From contig RFIU01000104.1 of assembly GCA_003695555.1 (NCBI GenBank), positions 1 to 21,642 of the forward strand: a stretch of 21,642 nt of DNA, read 5' to 3'. The notes below the pieces were generated by a model. The model saw nothing but the letters and a program-made list of their open reading frames with translations. It ran no database searches and was not told the DNA's origin. The translations under genes were made by a program, and so were the position numbers. Position 1 is the stretch's first letter. Each line of letters begins with the position of its first letter. Positions 1 through 7,753 of the stretch are shown in pieces. This DNA comes from Alphaproteobacteria bacterium (lineage in GTDB: Bacteria; Pseudomonadota; Alphaproteobacteria; Sphingomonadales; Rhodothalassiaceae).

Positions 1-129
1 CTAGACGACAACGGCCCGAGAAGATGGATGCCTTGCTCGCACAGGCTTCGTATTGAAGCGCGATTACAACCTGTGTGTTGCCATCGCCTTCATTCCGGGA
101 ACCAAGAAATCAGTCAGGAAACCAAGAGG

Positions 130-206
130 TGGTCGGGGAGAGAGGATTCGAACCTCCGGCCCCCGCGTCCCGAACACGGTGCTCTACCAGGCTGAGCTAC
201 TCCCCG
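130..206 (-). tRNA. tRNA-Pro, anticodon CGG
   Basis: Read on the minus strand this is a full 77-nt cloverleaf. The 7-bp acceptor stem starts CGGGGAG, the D arm carries AGCTCAGCCTGGTAGAGC, the anticodon stem CCGTG/CGCGG encloses the loop TTCGGGA (anticodon CGG), and the T loop is TTCGAAT. Discriminator A is followed by an encoded CCA at 132-130. It reads CCG proline codons, which are common in a GC-rich genome. A matching promoter lies just upstream. Confidence 0.97.
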
Positions 207-230
207 ACCGGATCGTGTTCGCGCGTGGCG

Positions 231-259
231 CTTATAACGGCGAGCATCGCCGGACGCAA
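231..259 (-). promoter_or_regulatory. sigma-70 type promoter for tRNA-Pro
   Basis: On the minus strand TTGCGT (259-254) and TATAAG (236-231) are separated by exactly 17 bp. The -10 box lies 25 nt ahead of the tRNA 5' end at 206, so the tRNA can be transcribed independently of the upstream polyprenyl synthase gene. Assignment is by motif only. Confidence 0.6.
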
Positions 260-338
260 TAGGCTAGATGATGGTTCGGGCGGCCCGATCGTCACTTTTC
301 CGTCGCTCATGACCCGCGTGTTCACGGCGGCCGTTTTT

Positions 339-1373
339 TTACCAGGCGCGGTCGATACAGAAATCGACGATCTCGGCAAGGGCGAGCTTGAGGGGGCTTC
401 CCGGAAACAGGGCGAGCGCATCGCGGGCCATCGCCCCGTAATGGCGGGCGCGCGCGATGGTGTCCTCGAAGGCGCGGTGTCGGCTCATCAGCTCCATGGC
501 GCGGGCGAGATCGTCGTCGCGCTGGTCGAGATCTTCCATGGTGCGCGACCAGAAGCGGCGATCATCATCGCCACCGCGCCGATAGGCAAGAATGACGGGC
601 AGGGTGATCTTGCCCTCGCGAAAATCGTCGCCGATGCGTTTGCCGAGCGTTGCCTCGCGTGCCGAATAGTCGAGCGCGTCATCGACGAGCTGAAAGGCGA
701 TGCCGAGATTGCGGCCGAAGGCAAGCAGCGCCTTTTCCTCCTCGCTCGGGCGTTCGGCGACGATTGCCCCGATGCGGGTCGCCGCCTCGAAGAGCGCCGC
801 AGTCTTGGCGCCGATCACCTTCAGATAGTCTTCTTCGCTCGTCGCAAGGTCGTTGGTGGTCGAAAGCTGTAGTACCTCGCCTTCGGCAATGATGGCGGAA
901 GCGCGCGACAGTACCTTGAGGACCTTCAGCGAACCGTCCTCGACCATCAGTTCGAAAGCGCGCGAGAAGAGAAAGTCGCCGACCAGCACGCTTGCCTTGT
1001 TTCCCCAGACGGCGTTGGCCGATTCGCGCCCACGGCGCAGACTGCTCTCGTCCACGACGTCGTCATGCAGCAGGGTGGCGGTGTGAATGAATTCGACGCA
1101 GGCGGCCAGCCGGGTGTGGCGCAGCCCCTCATAACCGCACATCCGTGCCGCCGCGAGGGTCAGCATGGGACGCAGCCGCTTGCCACCCGAGGCGATCAGA
1201 TGTCCGGCAAGCTGTGGAATGAGCGCGACCGGGCTGTGCATGCGTTCCAGAATGGTCGCATTGACTTCGGCCATGTCGTCGGCGACGAGCTGCTGAAGGC
1301 GTGTCAGCGCGCCATCATCGGTGGTGTCCTTCCTGCGGGGAGTCTCGGGATGCAAGGAAGCGATTTTCGCCAT
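339..1373 (-). CDS. ispB: Long-chain polyprenyl diphosphate synthase (octaprenyl/decaprenyl type)
   Basis: This 344-residue trans-prenyltransferase adds isopentenyl diphosphate units to an allylic primer to make the isoprenoid side chain of ubiquinone. Family landmarks are in order: GGKRLRP at about 63-69, the first Asp-rich motif DDVVD at 104-108, and the second DDALD at 231-235. The residue five positions before the first motif is a small alanine, which in this family goes with long products; exact chain length cannot be read from sequence. I chose the start MAKIASLH at 1373 because it is preceded by AAAGGCGG and gives the usual family length. An upstream in-frame ATG at 1445 would add 24 basic, non-conserved residues. 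The gene is divergent from the DUF2007 gene across about 200 bp. Between its stop and tRNA-Pro I see no T-tailed terminator. Confidence 0.93.
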   Translation of the reverse strand: MAKIASLHPETPRRKDTTDDGALTRLQQLVADDMAEVNATILERMHSPVALIPQLAGHLIASGGKRLRPMLTLAAARMCGYEGLRHTRLAACVEFIHTATLLHDDVVDESSLRRGRESANAVWGNKASVLVGDFLFSRAFELMVEDGSLKVLKVLSRASAIIAEGEVLQLSTTNDLATSEEDYLKVIGAKTAALFEAATRIGAIVAERPSEEEKALLAFGRNLGIAFQLVDDALDYSAREATLGKRIGDDFREGKITLPVILAYRRGGDDDRRFWSRTMEDLDQRDDDLARAMELMSRHRAFEDTIARARHYGAMARDALALFPGSPLKLALAEIVDFCIDRAW

Positions 1374-1570
1374 GGTCCGCCTTTCGCGTGTTTTTCGAGA
1401 CTTCTTGAATGGTCCATCCTGCCACGCGATGCGCCCCCGGCGCACCGCCCCCTGTCCGGTCTGCGAACTTACGAATATGGAAGGGCTTCTGGCAAGCGCG
1501 CGAAAGGTTTATTCCTTTGGTGAAGCCGAACCGCGCGTCGCCCGTGCAGCTAAGAGGAGATTCGTCACCC

Positions 1571-1798
1571 ATGCGACTGCTGATCCGCAGCAATGATCCC
1601 GTCGTGCTCAGTCTCGCCACGAGCATTCTTGCCGAGCGCGGCATAAAGGCGGCGACGCTCGATACCCACATGAGCGTGCTTGACGGTTCGATCGGTGCAT
1701 TGCCGCGGCGCCTCGTCGTGGCGGACGAAGACTGGGCGGCGGCATGCCGCCTGTTGAGAGAGGCCGGACTCGCCCACGAACTGGTAGATGAGTCATGA
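1571..1798 (+). CDS. DUF2007-type small protein
   Basis: A 75-residue protein beginning MRLLIRSNDPVVLSLA and containing SILAERGIKA and GALPRRLVVADEDW. The pattern resembles DUF2007 (signal-transducing PII-like fold), small proteins of unknown biochemical role often found beside methyltransferase genes in alphaproteobacteria; this assignment is from memory of the family. The start is well supported: AAGAGGAGA lies about 10 nt ahead of ATG 1571. An in-frame extension back to 1409 would run through the divergent promoter region and lacks such a site. The stop TGA overlaps the ATG of the next gene (ATGA at 1795-1798), so the two are translationally coupled and surely co-transcribed. Confidence 0.85.
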   Translation: MRLLIRSNDPVVLSLATSILAERGIKAATLDTHMSVLDGSIGALPRRLVVADEDWAAACRLLREAGLAHELVDES

Positions 1799-2595
1799 AC
1801 GGAAATGAGCAGGTTTCTTGCGCCGTGACGGACGCCGATACGGACTTAAGCCGGGATGCGCTGCTCGGTGGGCGTCTGGTGATCCGGCAGCCGCGGCAGG
1901 GTGCCCGGGTCGCGATCGACACCCTGCTGCTTGCCGCCGCCGTTCCGGCACGCGAAGGCGACAAGGTGCTCGAACTCGGCGCTGGCACGGGTGCGGCTTC
2001 GCTGGCGCTGGCGCGACGGGTCGATGGCATGGGCGTTACCGGCATCGAGCGTGATCCCGCCATGGTGAGGCTCGCCAATGAGAATGCGCGCCTCAATCAT
2101 CTTGAAGATGCCTGCCGCTTTCTCGTCGGCGATGTTGCCCGTCTCGACCCGGCGATGCATGGCGCTTTCGATCAGGTGATGGCCAATCCGCCGCATCTGG
2201 CATCGGCCTGCGCCGATGCCCCCCCGGATCCTGGACGCCGGGCCGCCTTCGTCGAGGGCAGGGGGGCGCCGCTTCGCAGCTGGATCGCGGCGGCATCGCT
2301 GGCCCTGCGCCGGCGCGGGCGCTTCACCATGATCCACCGGGCGGATCGGCTGGCCGAGATTGTCGCGGTGCTTATCGCAAAGGGCCGCTTCGGCGAGGTC
2401 ACGATTCTGCCGCTATGGCCGAAGGCCGGGCAGCCGGCACGCCGCGCGCTGATCAGCGCGCGCAAGGGGGTGAAGGGGGGCGCGCAGCTGCTGCCCGGTC
2501 TCGTCCTGCACCGCAAGGACGGTCGCTTCACGGACGAAGCCGAGGCCGTACTGCGCGAGATGGCGGCTCTTCCGCTTGCCGGACGGGCGGGTTAG
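1795..2595 (+). CDS. TrmN6/YfiC-like SAM-dependent methyltransferase (tRNA1(Val) adenine-N6 type)
   Basis: A 266-residue class I methyltransferase. Residues 24-47 (GGRLVIRQPRQGARVAIDTL) are the N-terminal signature of the TrmN6 (YfiC) group, which methylates N6 of adenosine 37 in tRNA1(Val). The SAM-binding motif I LELGAGTG is at 59-66, the acidic motif II GIERD at 83-87, and the catalytic NPPH (NPPY-type motif of N6-adenine methylases) at 131-134. The His in place of the usual Tyr/Phe/Trp at the fourth position also occurs in alphaproteobacterial members as far as I recall. The start overlaps the DUF2007 stop by 4 nt. The C-terminal part (LISARKGVKGG) is typical of the family. Substrate specificity is inferred. 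Confidence 0.85.
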   Translation: MNGNEQVSCAVTDADTDLSRDALLGGRLVIRQPRQGARVAIDTLLLAAAVPAREGDKVLELGAGTGAASLALARRVDGMGVTGIERDPAMVRLANENARLNHLEDACRFLVGDVARLDPAMHGAFDQVMANPPHLASACADAPPDPGRRAAFVEGRGAPLRSWIAAASLALRRRGRFTMIHRADRLAEIVAVLIAKGRFGEVTILPLWPKAGQPARRALISARKGVKGGAQLLPGLVLHRKDGRFTDEAEAVLREMAALPLAGRAG

Positions 2596-2644
2596 ATTGC
2601 CGAAGAGCGGGCCGCAAGTGGCACCAAGATCCTGGGGATACGGC

Positions 2645-3568
2645 ATGAGCGGCATCATTGCGCGCACGAGCTATCGCATCGCACGGCTGACGGGCCATGC
2701 GCGGCCGGTGGTGGCGGTGGTTCGTCTCGAAGGGCCACTGGCACCGGCATCGCGGATGCGCCCGGCACTCAATCTTGCAGGCGTCGGCGGTCGGCTGGAG
2801 GCCGCCTTCTCCGTTCCGGGGCTCAAGGCGGTGGCCCTGGTGATCAACTCGCCCGGCGGGACGCCCGTACAGGCTTCGCTCTTGATGCGCAGGATCCGCA
2901 TGCTCGCCCGGCGGCGCGAGGTACCGGTGCTCTCCTTCGTAGAGGATGTCGCGGCCTCCGGCGGTTATCTGCTGGCGCTTGCCGGCGATGAGATCTTCGC
3001 GCATGAGGCATCGCTGATCGGTTCGATCGGGGTGGTTTCGGCAGGCTTCGGCTTTGCCCGAGCGATCGAGCGCTTCGGCATCGAACGTCGCCTCTATGCC
3101 AGCGGCAACGGCAAGGCGCGGCTCGACCCCTTCCTGCCCGAACGTGAAGAAGATGTCCGCTGGCTTGCGGAAATGCAGCGCGACGTCCACGCCTTTTTCC
3201 GTTTCGTGGTAGAGGAACGGCGTGGCCGCCGTCTCAGGGCGACGGGCGGCACCGATCTCTTCAATGGCGACGTCTGGCTGGGCGAGCAGGCGGTCGAGCT
3301 CGGTCTGATCGACGGCATCGGCGGCCTTGAGGAGACGCTGGAAAAGCGCTTCGGACGTCGCGTTCGTCTGCGCCGCTTTGAGGCCCGCCGTCGCTCCTTG
3401 AGCGAACTGCTGCGCCCCTGGGGTGCCGATGCCGGCAAACACCGGCTGACGGAGACGCCGATGATCGGTGCCGATGGCGGGCTTGAATCCGCCGCGCTTG
3501 CCCCACTCGCCGAGCGGCTGCCGGCATGGATCGAAGCGGAAGCGCTCTGGCGCCGTTTCGGGCTCTAA
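2645..3568 (+). CDS. sppA: Short S49-family serine peptidase (SppA-like, signal peptide peptidase)
   Basis: A 307-residue protein of the short SppA type, thought to cleave remnant signal peptides or membrane protein fragments. INSPGGT is at about 68-73, DVAASGGY at 101-108, and LIGSIGV at 124-130 carries the nucleophile Ser127. The general-base Lys is most likely Lys157 in SGNGKARLDP, matching the Ser/Lys dyad spacing of Bacillus SppA. Unlike many SppA proteins there is no hydrophobic N-terminal anchor, so it may be cytoplasmic or peripheral, as in other short alphaproteobacterial members. I start it at ATG 2645 (MSGIIARTSYR); an in-frame ATG at 2576 would overlap the methyltransferase gene and add 23 unconserved residues. 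It is 49 nt downstream of the methyltransferase and probably the third gene of that operon. It converges with parE. Confidence 0.9.
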   Translation: MSGIIARTSYRIARLTGHARPVVAVVRLEGPLAPASRMRPALNLAGVGGRLEAAFSVPGLKAVALVINSPGGTPVQASLLMRRIRMLARRREVPVLSFVEDVAASGGYLLALAGDEIFAHEASLIGSIGVVSAGFGFARAIERFGIERRLYASGNGKARLDPFLPEREEDVRWLAEMQRDVHAFFRFVVEERRGRRLRATGGTDLFNGDVWLGEQAVELGLIDGIGGLEETLEKRFGRRVRLRRFEARRRSLSELLRPWGADAGKHRLTETPMIGADGGLESAALAPLAERLPAWIEAEALWRRFGL

Positions 3569-3678
3569 CACCTTTTCGTGCTCTTGCGCGTTTCAGGGCG
3601 CGGCAGTCATTCTGCGCCGCATCCTCCTGCTCCGTTGCCTCGCGCACGCGCAGACGGGCTGCTGGAGGTTCGCCGCCG

Positions 3679-5697
3679 CTAAAGGTCGAGATCCTCTTCG
3701 TCAATGAGCTCGGCGTTTTCCTGGATGAAGGCGAAGCGTTCCTCGGCGCGTCGGCCCATCAACCGCTCGACGAGGGCCGCGACCGCGCGCAGGTCGCCAG
3801 GATCTTCGGGCAGCGCGACGCGCAGCAGCGTTCGGCGTGCCGGGTCCATCGTCGTCTCGCGCAGTTGTTTCGGCGGCATCTCTCCGAGGCCCTTGAAGCG
3901 AGAAACCTCGACCTTCCCTCGGCCGGAAAACAGCGTCTCCATCAGCTCTTCGCGGTGGGCGTCGTCGCGCGCATAGGCGACCTCGCGCCCGCGCGAGAGG
4001 CGATAGAGCGGCGGCTGGGCGAGATAGAGTCGACCTTCGCGCACCATGGCCGGCATCTCGCGGAAGAAGAAAGTCATCAGCAAGGTGGCGATATGCGCAC
4101 CATCGACGTCGGCGTCGGTCATGATGATCACCTTGCCGTAGCGCAGCCGGGCCGGATCGTGGTCCTTGCCGATGCCGCAGCCGAGCGCCATCGCGATGTC
4201 GCGGATTTCCTGATTGGCGAGGATCTTTTCCCGGCTGGCCGAGGCGACGTTCAGGATCTTTCCGCGGATCGGCAGGATCGCCTGGGTTCGGCGGTCGCGG
4301 GCCTGTTTGGCGGAACCACCGGCAGAGTCGCCCTCAACGATGAAGATCTCGGTCATTTCCGGATCTTCCAGCGTACAGTCGGTCAGTTTCCCGGGCAGGC
4401 GCAGCTTCTTTCGGCTGGTCAGCGTCTTGCGCTTGATTTCGCGCTCGGCGCGGCGGCGCAGGCGTTCCTCCATGCGGTCGAGGGTATGGCCGAGCACCGC
4501 TTCCGCGCGCACCGGATCGTCGGCCAGCCAATGGTCGAAGGCGTCGCGCAGCGTCTGTTCGACGAGACGGGCGGCCTGCGGGGACGCCAGCTTTTCCTTG
4601 GTCTGCCCTTGGAATTGCGGCTCCCTGATGAAGACCGAAAGCATCGCCGCCATGCCGCCGGCGACATCCTCGGCGGTGAGCTGCTGCGCCTTCTTCACGT
4701 CGGACATCTCGGCATGGGACTTGAGCGACCTGACGAGAGCAAGGCGCATGCCGGTTTCATGACTGCCGCCCTCGGGCGTCGGCACCGTGTTGCAGTAGCT
4801 GGCCACCTGCCCGTCGCCGAACAGCGGCCAGGCGATCGCCCATTCGATCATGCCTTCTTCGCCATCGGCCTGCCGCCGGCCGGTGAAGATCTCATCGCCG
4901 GCGAGCGCCCGGCCCTTCAACTGTTCGGCAAGGAAGTCGGCGAGGCCACCGGGAAAATGCAGGGTCGCCTCGGCGGGCAAGGGTGCTTCGTCCTTGTTCG
5001 GCTTCGTGCTTTGAAGATGTGCCGGATCACACCGCCATTCGATCGTCACGCCGCGAAACAGATAGGCCTTCGATCGTGCCATGCGGTAGATCCGCGCCGG
5101 GTCCAGCCTGGCGCGCGGCCCGAAGATCTCGGGATCGGGGCGGAAGGTGACGGTGGTGCCGCGGCGATTCTGGACGGAGCCGAGATCCTCCAGCGGTCCC
5201 TGCGGCAGGCCGCGCGCAAAGCGTTGGCGATAGAGACGGCGGCCGCGAGCGACCTCGATCTCGAGAAATTCGGACAGCGCATTGACGACCGAAATGCCGA
5301 CTCCGTGCAGGCCGCCGGCGGTACGATAGGCGCCGGTCTTGAACTTGCCGCCCGAATGCAGCGTGGTCAGAATCACTTCCAGTGCCGACTTCGGGGCGAA
5401 CTTCGGGTGCGGATCGACCGGGATACCGCGGCCGTTGTCGCTGATCCGGCAGGCGCCGTCAGCAAGCAGCGCGACCTCAATACGGCTGGCATGGCCGGCA
5501 ACCGCCTCGTCCATGGCATTGTCGAGAACCTCGGCGACAAGGTGATGCAGGGCGCGCTCATCGGTTCCACCGACATACATGCCGGGGCGCTTTCGAACCG
5601 GCTCAAGGCCTTCGAGCACCTCGATGTCGCCGGCCTCATAAGAGGCATCGGTGCGCTTGAGGGTGTCGGAAAAGAGATTGTTCATCGCATCCGTCAT
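3679..5697 (-). CDS. parE: DNA topoisomerase IV subunit B
   Basis: A 672-residue type IIA topoisomerase ATPase subunit, partner of ParC in decatenating daughter chromosomes. The GHKL ATPase domain shows EVLDNAMDEA (Mg-binding Asn60), SDNGRGIPVD (86-95) and GLHGVGISVVNALS (129-142). The transducer contains the QTKEKL loop (365-370) with its ATP-sensing Lys. The TOPRIM domain carries EGDSAGGSA (455-463) and TDADVDGAH (527-535). Length and the lack of a gyrase-type C-terminal insertion favour ParE over GyrB. A second in-frame ATG four codons downstream (MNNLF, 5685) is an equally possible start; neither has a strong Shine-Dalgarno sequence. It is convergent with the S49 peptidase, separated by 110 bp with no clear T-tailed terminator. 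Confidence 0.96.
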   Translation of the reverse strand: MTDAMNNLFSDTLKRTDASYEAGDIEVLEGLEPVRKRPGMYVGGTDERALHHLVAEVLDNAMDEAVAGHASRIEVALLADGACRISDNGRGIPVDPHPKFAPKSALEVILTTLHSGGKFKTGAYRTAGGLHGVGISVVNALSEFLEIEVARGRRLYRQRFARGLPQGPLEDLGSVQNRRGTTVTFRPDPEIFGPRARLDPARIYRMARSKAYLFRGVTIEWRCDPAHLQSTKPNKDEAPLPAEATLHFPGGLADFLAEQLKGRALAGDEIFTGRRQADGEEGMIEWAIAWPLFGDGQVASYCNTVPTPEGGSHETGMRLALVRSLKSHAEMSDVKKAQQLTAEDVAGGMAAMLSVFIREPQFQGQTKEKLASPQAARLVEQTLRDAFDHWLADDPVRAEAVLGHTLDRMEERLRRRAEREIKRKTLTSRKKLRLPGKLTDCTLEDPEMTEIFIVEGDSAGGSAKQARDRRTQAILPIRGKILNVASASREKILANQEIRDIAMALGCGIGKDHDPARLRYGKVIIMTDADVDGAHIATLLMTFFFREMPAMVREGRLYLAQPPLYRLSRGREVAYARDDAHREELMETLFSGRGKVEVSRFKGLGEMPPKQLRETTMDPARRTLLRVALPEDPGDLRAVAALVERLMGRRAEERFAFIQENAELIDEEDLDL

Positions 5698-5750
5698 TCG
5701 TTCAGCCGCACGCTCCCGAAATCGCCGCTGCAGCTTTCGTCACGTGCCCT

Positions 5751-5781
5751 AGTATAGGGGATGCTGCCCGGTCAATGACAA
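5751..5781 (-). promoter_or_regulatory. possible sigma-70 promoter for parE
   Basis: On the minus strand TTGTCA (5781-5776) and TATACT (5756-5751) are each one base from consensus, but the 19-bp spacer is longer than ideal. Transcription would begin near 5744, about 47 nt before the parE start. Confidence 0.35.
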
Positions 5782-5908
5782 CAAGATATCGTATTCCTGC
5801 GGTCAAAAGATGGAATTTCTGGGGGGCAGGGGCAGGTGGAAGGGGGGATTTCGAGCATGCTGCCGGGGCGGGCGGAAGGCATGCGGCAGAGGGCCAGGGT
5901 GCGGGAGT

Positions 5909-6613
5909 TCAGTCGAACAGGGCGTCGATGTCGTCCTGACTGGCCGCACCGGAAGCGCTGTCGTCGAAGAGCGCGTCGATATCGTCCTGATCGGGCGCCC
6001 CGGCGTCGCCGTCGAAGAGCGCGTCGATGTCCTGCTGCGCTTCCGTTTCGGATACCGATGCGAGACGCGCTGTCTGTTCTGCCTGTTCTGCCTTCCCATC
6101 CTTGCCGATATGGATGACGCCGTTGATCTCGCCCATCAGGGCGTGGATGCGTTCCATGCGGGGGGAAAGCTCGGCGCGGATCCTGTCGCCGTCGGCCTTG
6201 CCGTCGATCGTAAGGGTGGAGAGAGTCTCGCGAACGCATGAGGACAGCTCATCCACCAGTGCGTCGAAACGGGCGCGAATATCACTCGGCGCCAGACGGT
6301 AGGCTTCGATCGCCAGCTCCTTGTCGCGAAAGCCGGTGATCCGGAAATGCTCCTCATAGCTGATCGGCTGCCAGTCCCGCGCTTCGTCAAGGATGTCGGG
6401 CATCTCCGGCGCCATCTCCAGCAGCATGACCACCTCGTTGAAATGGTTGAGGTAGTCGGTGGCCAGAAAGCTCGTCTCATCGATATTGGTGCCGGCGAGA
6501 CGTGATTTCAGGGCCTGCTGCTCGGGCGACAGTGCCTGCCTGCACTCCGGATTGCGCGCGGCCTGGCTGGGCATGGCGAGCTTCATCTCCTGCATGTCTT
6601 CATGTTTCGACAT
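5909..6613 (-). CDS. Unrecognised protein with three C-terminal DIDALFD motifs
   Basis: A 234-residue acidic, apparently soluble protein with no signal peptide or membrane segment. I do not recognise the core (about 40-165, containing NIDETSFLATDYLNHFNE and a helical RFDALVDELSSCVRETL stretch). The last 42 residues hold three copies of one motif: QQDIDALFD (193-201), QDDIDALFD (209-217) and SQDDIDALFD (225-234), joined by short Gly/Ala/Asp/Ser linkers. The motif closely resembles the N-terminal (S)Q(D/E)(D/E)IDALL peptide of the flagellar switch protein FliM, which binds phosphorylated CheY; a link to response-regulator binding is therefore an inference. The start is uncertain: ATG 6613 (MSKHEDMQEM) gives a natural-looking N-terminus, while ATG 6670, preceded by a GAGG only 2 nt away, adds 19 Arg/His-rich residues. 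It sits upstream of parE on the same strand with a 211-bp gap. Confidence 0.8.
   Translation of the reverse strand: MSKHEDMQEMKLAMPSQAARNPECRQALSPEQQALKSRLAGTNIDETSFLATDYLNHFNEVVMLLEMAPEMPDILDEARDWQPISYEEHFRITGFRDKELAIEAYRLAPSDIRARFDALVDELSSCVRETLSTLTIDGKADGDRIRAELSPRMERIHALMGEINGVIHIGKDGKAEQAEQTARLASVSETEAQQDIDALFDGDAGAPDQDDIDALFDDSASGAASQDDIDALFD
5912..6037 (-). repeat. In-frame triplicated motif region (DIDALFD coding repeats)
   Basis: The DNA behind the three motifs is itself repetitive: 24-bp units at 5912-5935, 5963-5986 and 6011-6034 share a near-identical core (gcgtcgat.tcgtcctg on the plus strand), spaced by 27 and 24 bp. This suggests duplication of a short coding block, with silent and linker differences accumulated since. 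Confidence 0.75.
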
Positions 6614-6794
6614 CAGCCCGTCGTGACCGGGCGGGTGGCGCGCGAAGCGAGTCGCGCGCGAAATGCGCATGGCCTCAAATTAGGACGGTGATCTTGCGCA
6701 AGAGTTAATTCCGACCGATGAATGTGAACAACAATGATTTTTCATGTATTTTATATTTCAAGCAATTGTACTGTTCGAAAATCCTCCGAAAAGA

Positions 6795-6827
6795 TGATAT
6801 TATTTCCTCCCCTTCGTGAACGAAGGG
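6795..6827 (+). promoter_or_regulatory. Extended -10 promoter with 18-bp palindrome at the expected start site
   Basis: Inside an AT-rich stretch (about 6700-6810), TGATATTAT at 6795-6803 fits an extended -10 element (TGn followed by TATTAT, 5 of 6 to consensus). There is only a weak -35 (TTCGAA, 6774-6779). Transcription would start near 6810, where the inverted repeat CCCTTCGT-GA-ACGAAGGG (6810-6827) begins. The near-contiguous 8-bp arms look more like a repressor operator than a transcript hairpin. The next plus-strand gene begins at 6942. Assignment is by motif only. Confidence 0.4.
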
Positions 6828-6941
6828 ATGTTTCGTGCGCATTCGGCGAACGCCGGATCGTGGCCGGTGGTCAACCGATGGGTCGGGCAGCGTCGCGGGG
6901 TGAGCTTCATGCTCCCCTTTGGCGGCGGGAAAGGAATTCTC

Positions 6942-7343
6942 GTGAGAGTTTGGCGGATTTCCGGATGGTGGCAGACACGGCATGCGGCCCGGGCACCGCA
7001 TCGCGGGATGGCCGATGCGCAGCGGCGGCGTCAGCCGCCCATGGGCGAGGTGATGCCGGGGGCGTTGCTGCGCGAACGGTCGAGCGGGCGCCTCTGGCGG
7101 CTCGACCGTCTTCTCGATGGTCCGGCCGGTGAGCGTTATGCGATTCTGCTGCCGGCCATGACCATCGCGCGTGATGAAGTAAGGACGGTACGCGGCTGGC
7201 TGGTCCGCATCGGCCAGATCAACGAACGGATGGAGCCCGTAATGGCAGGTGGCGAGCCCGTCGAGAGGTGCCGCGGCCGCTTGGAAGCTGTTGGCGTTCC
7301 CGCTTCCCTTCGACCGATCCGCCAGCATGCTTCTGGAGGGTGA
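6942..7343 (+). CDS. Hypothetical small basic protein
   Basis: A 133-residue frame from GTG 6942, preceded by AAAGGAA five bases upstream. The middle part (GEVMPGALLRERSSGRLWRL, then DGPAGERYAILLPA and VRTVRGWLVRIGQINE) has protein-like composition and third codon positions that are mostly G or C, as in neighbouring genes. The last 25 codons are less biased. ATG 7008 (MADAQRRRQ) is an alternative start. I do not recognise a family; it has no signal peptide or clear membrane segment and is rich in Arg. It stands alone between the DIDALFD protein and the putative sRNA, downstream of a possible extended -10 promoter with palindromic operator. Its 3' end runs into one copy of a 41-bp repeat. Because of the modest length this may be a non-gene, and I rate it only about even. 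Confidence 0.45.
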   Translation: MRVWRISGWWQTRHAARAPHRGMADAQRRRQPPMGEVMPGALLRERSSGRLWRLDRLLDGPAGERYAILLPAMTIARDEVRTVRGWLVRIGQINERMEPVMAGGEPVERCRGRLEAVGVPASLRPIRQHASGG

Positions 7344-7373
7344 GGGTGACAGAACCCGCATCTTCCCCCGCCG
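7333..7373 (+). repeat. Copy 1 of a diverged 41-bp direct repeat
   Basis: Begins CTGGAGGGTGAGGG and continues through ACCCGCATCTTCC. It matches 7407-7447 at all but a handful of positions. It overlaps the end of the hypothetical gene. The purine-rich half resembles the dispersed intergenic GAGGGTGAGG-type repeats of many GC-rich Proteobacteria. Confidence 0.7.
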
Positions 7374-7406
7374 GTGCTGTCCGAGTTTCTAATGGGGTCG
7401 GGAGAG

Positions 7407-7447
7407 CTGGAGGGTGAGGGGGTCAGGACCCGCATCTTCCACCCGCA
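7407..7447 (+). repeat. Copy 2 of the 41-bp direct repeat
   Basis: The second copy begins at the same CTGGAGGGTGAGGG and lies 74 bp after the first in the same orientation. The 33 bp between the copies are not related to the unit. Confidence 0.7.
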
Positions 7448-7753
7448 CCGGATCTTCTCCGCATGGCCCGCATTCCTTCCCACCGCCTCTCTCGATAGCG
7501 ACGGGCATGGGCATTGAGGATGTGCCATTCCGGGAAAGTGCGGCGTTCCGGTAACGGGAAGCCGGCATGCGTCGGATATGACACCGATGATCCGTCCGCC
7601 CGAATGCTGCATTGCGCAAACTCTTCTTTCCCGCCTTTTGATCGTCGCCTGGATCGGGATGATGGACGAAAAGTCGTCCGCCATTTTGATAGAATCCATT
7701 GACTGAATTCGATAAGAGGGCAACGAAACTGCAAAAAATGGCGGGATGGTGAA
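7448..7753. other. Intergenic stretch with no recognisable gene
   Basis: About 300 bp in which open frames on either strand lack ribosome-binding sites and protein-like composition. The last 90 bp become AT-rich, leading into the repeated promoter region at 7754-7790. Nothing else was seen. Confidence 0.5.

Noticed and set aside
1..129. Possible end of a gene at the left edge
   Set aside because: No frame shows recognisable protein sequence or consistent codon bias over this short stretch.
3526..5757. A 743-codon open frame on the plus strand opposite parE
   Set aside because: It is a GC-rich mirror frame of parE, without a ribosome-binding site and with low-complexity composition. The parE motifs on the minus strand are unambiguous.
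6692..6701. 10-bp palindrome CTTGCGCAAG upstream of the DIDALFD-motif gene
   Set aside because: Too short and GC-symmetric to separate from chance; no promoter could be fitted around it.
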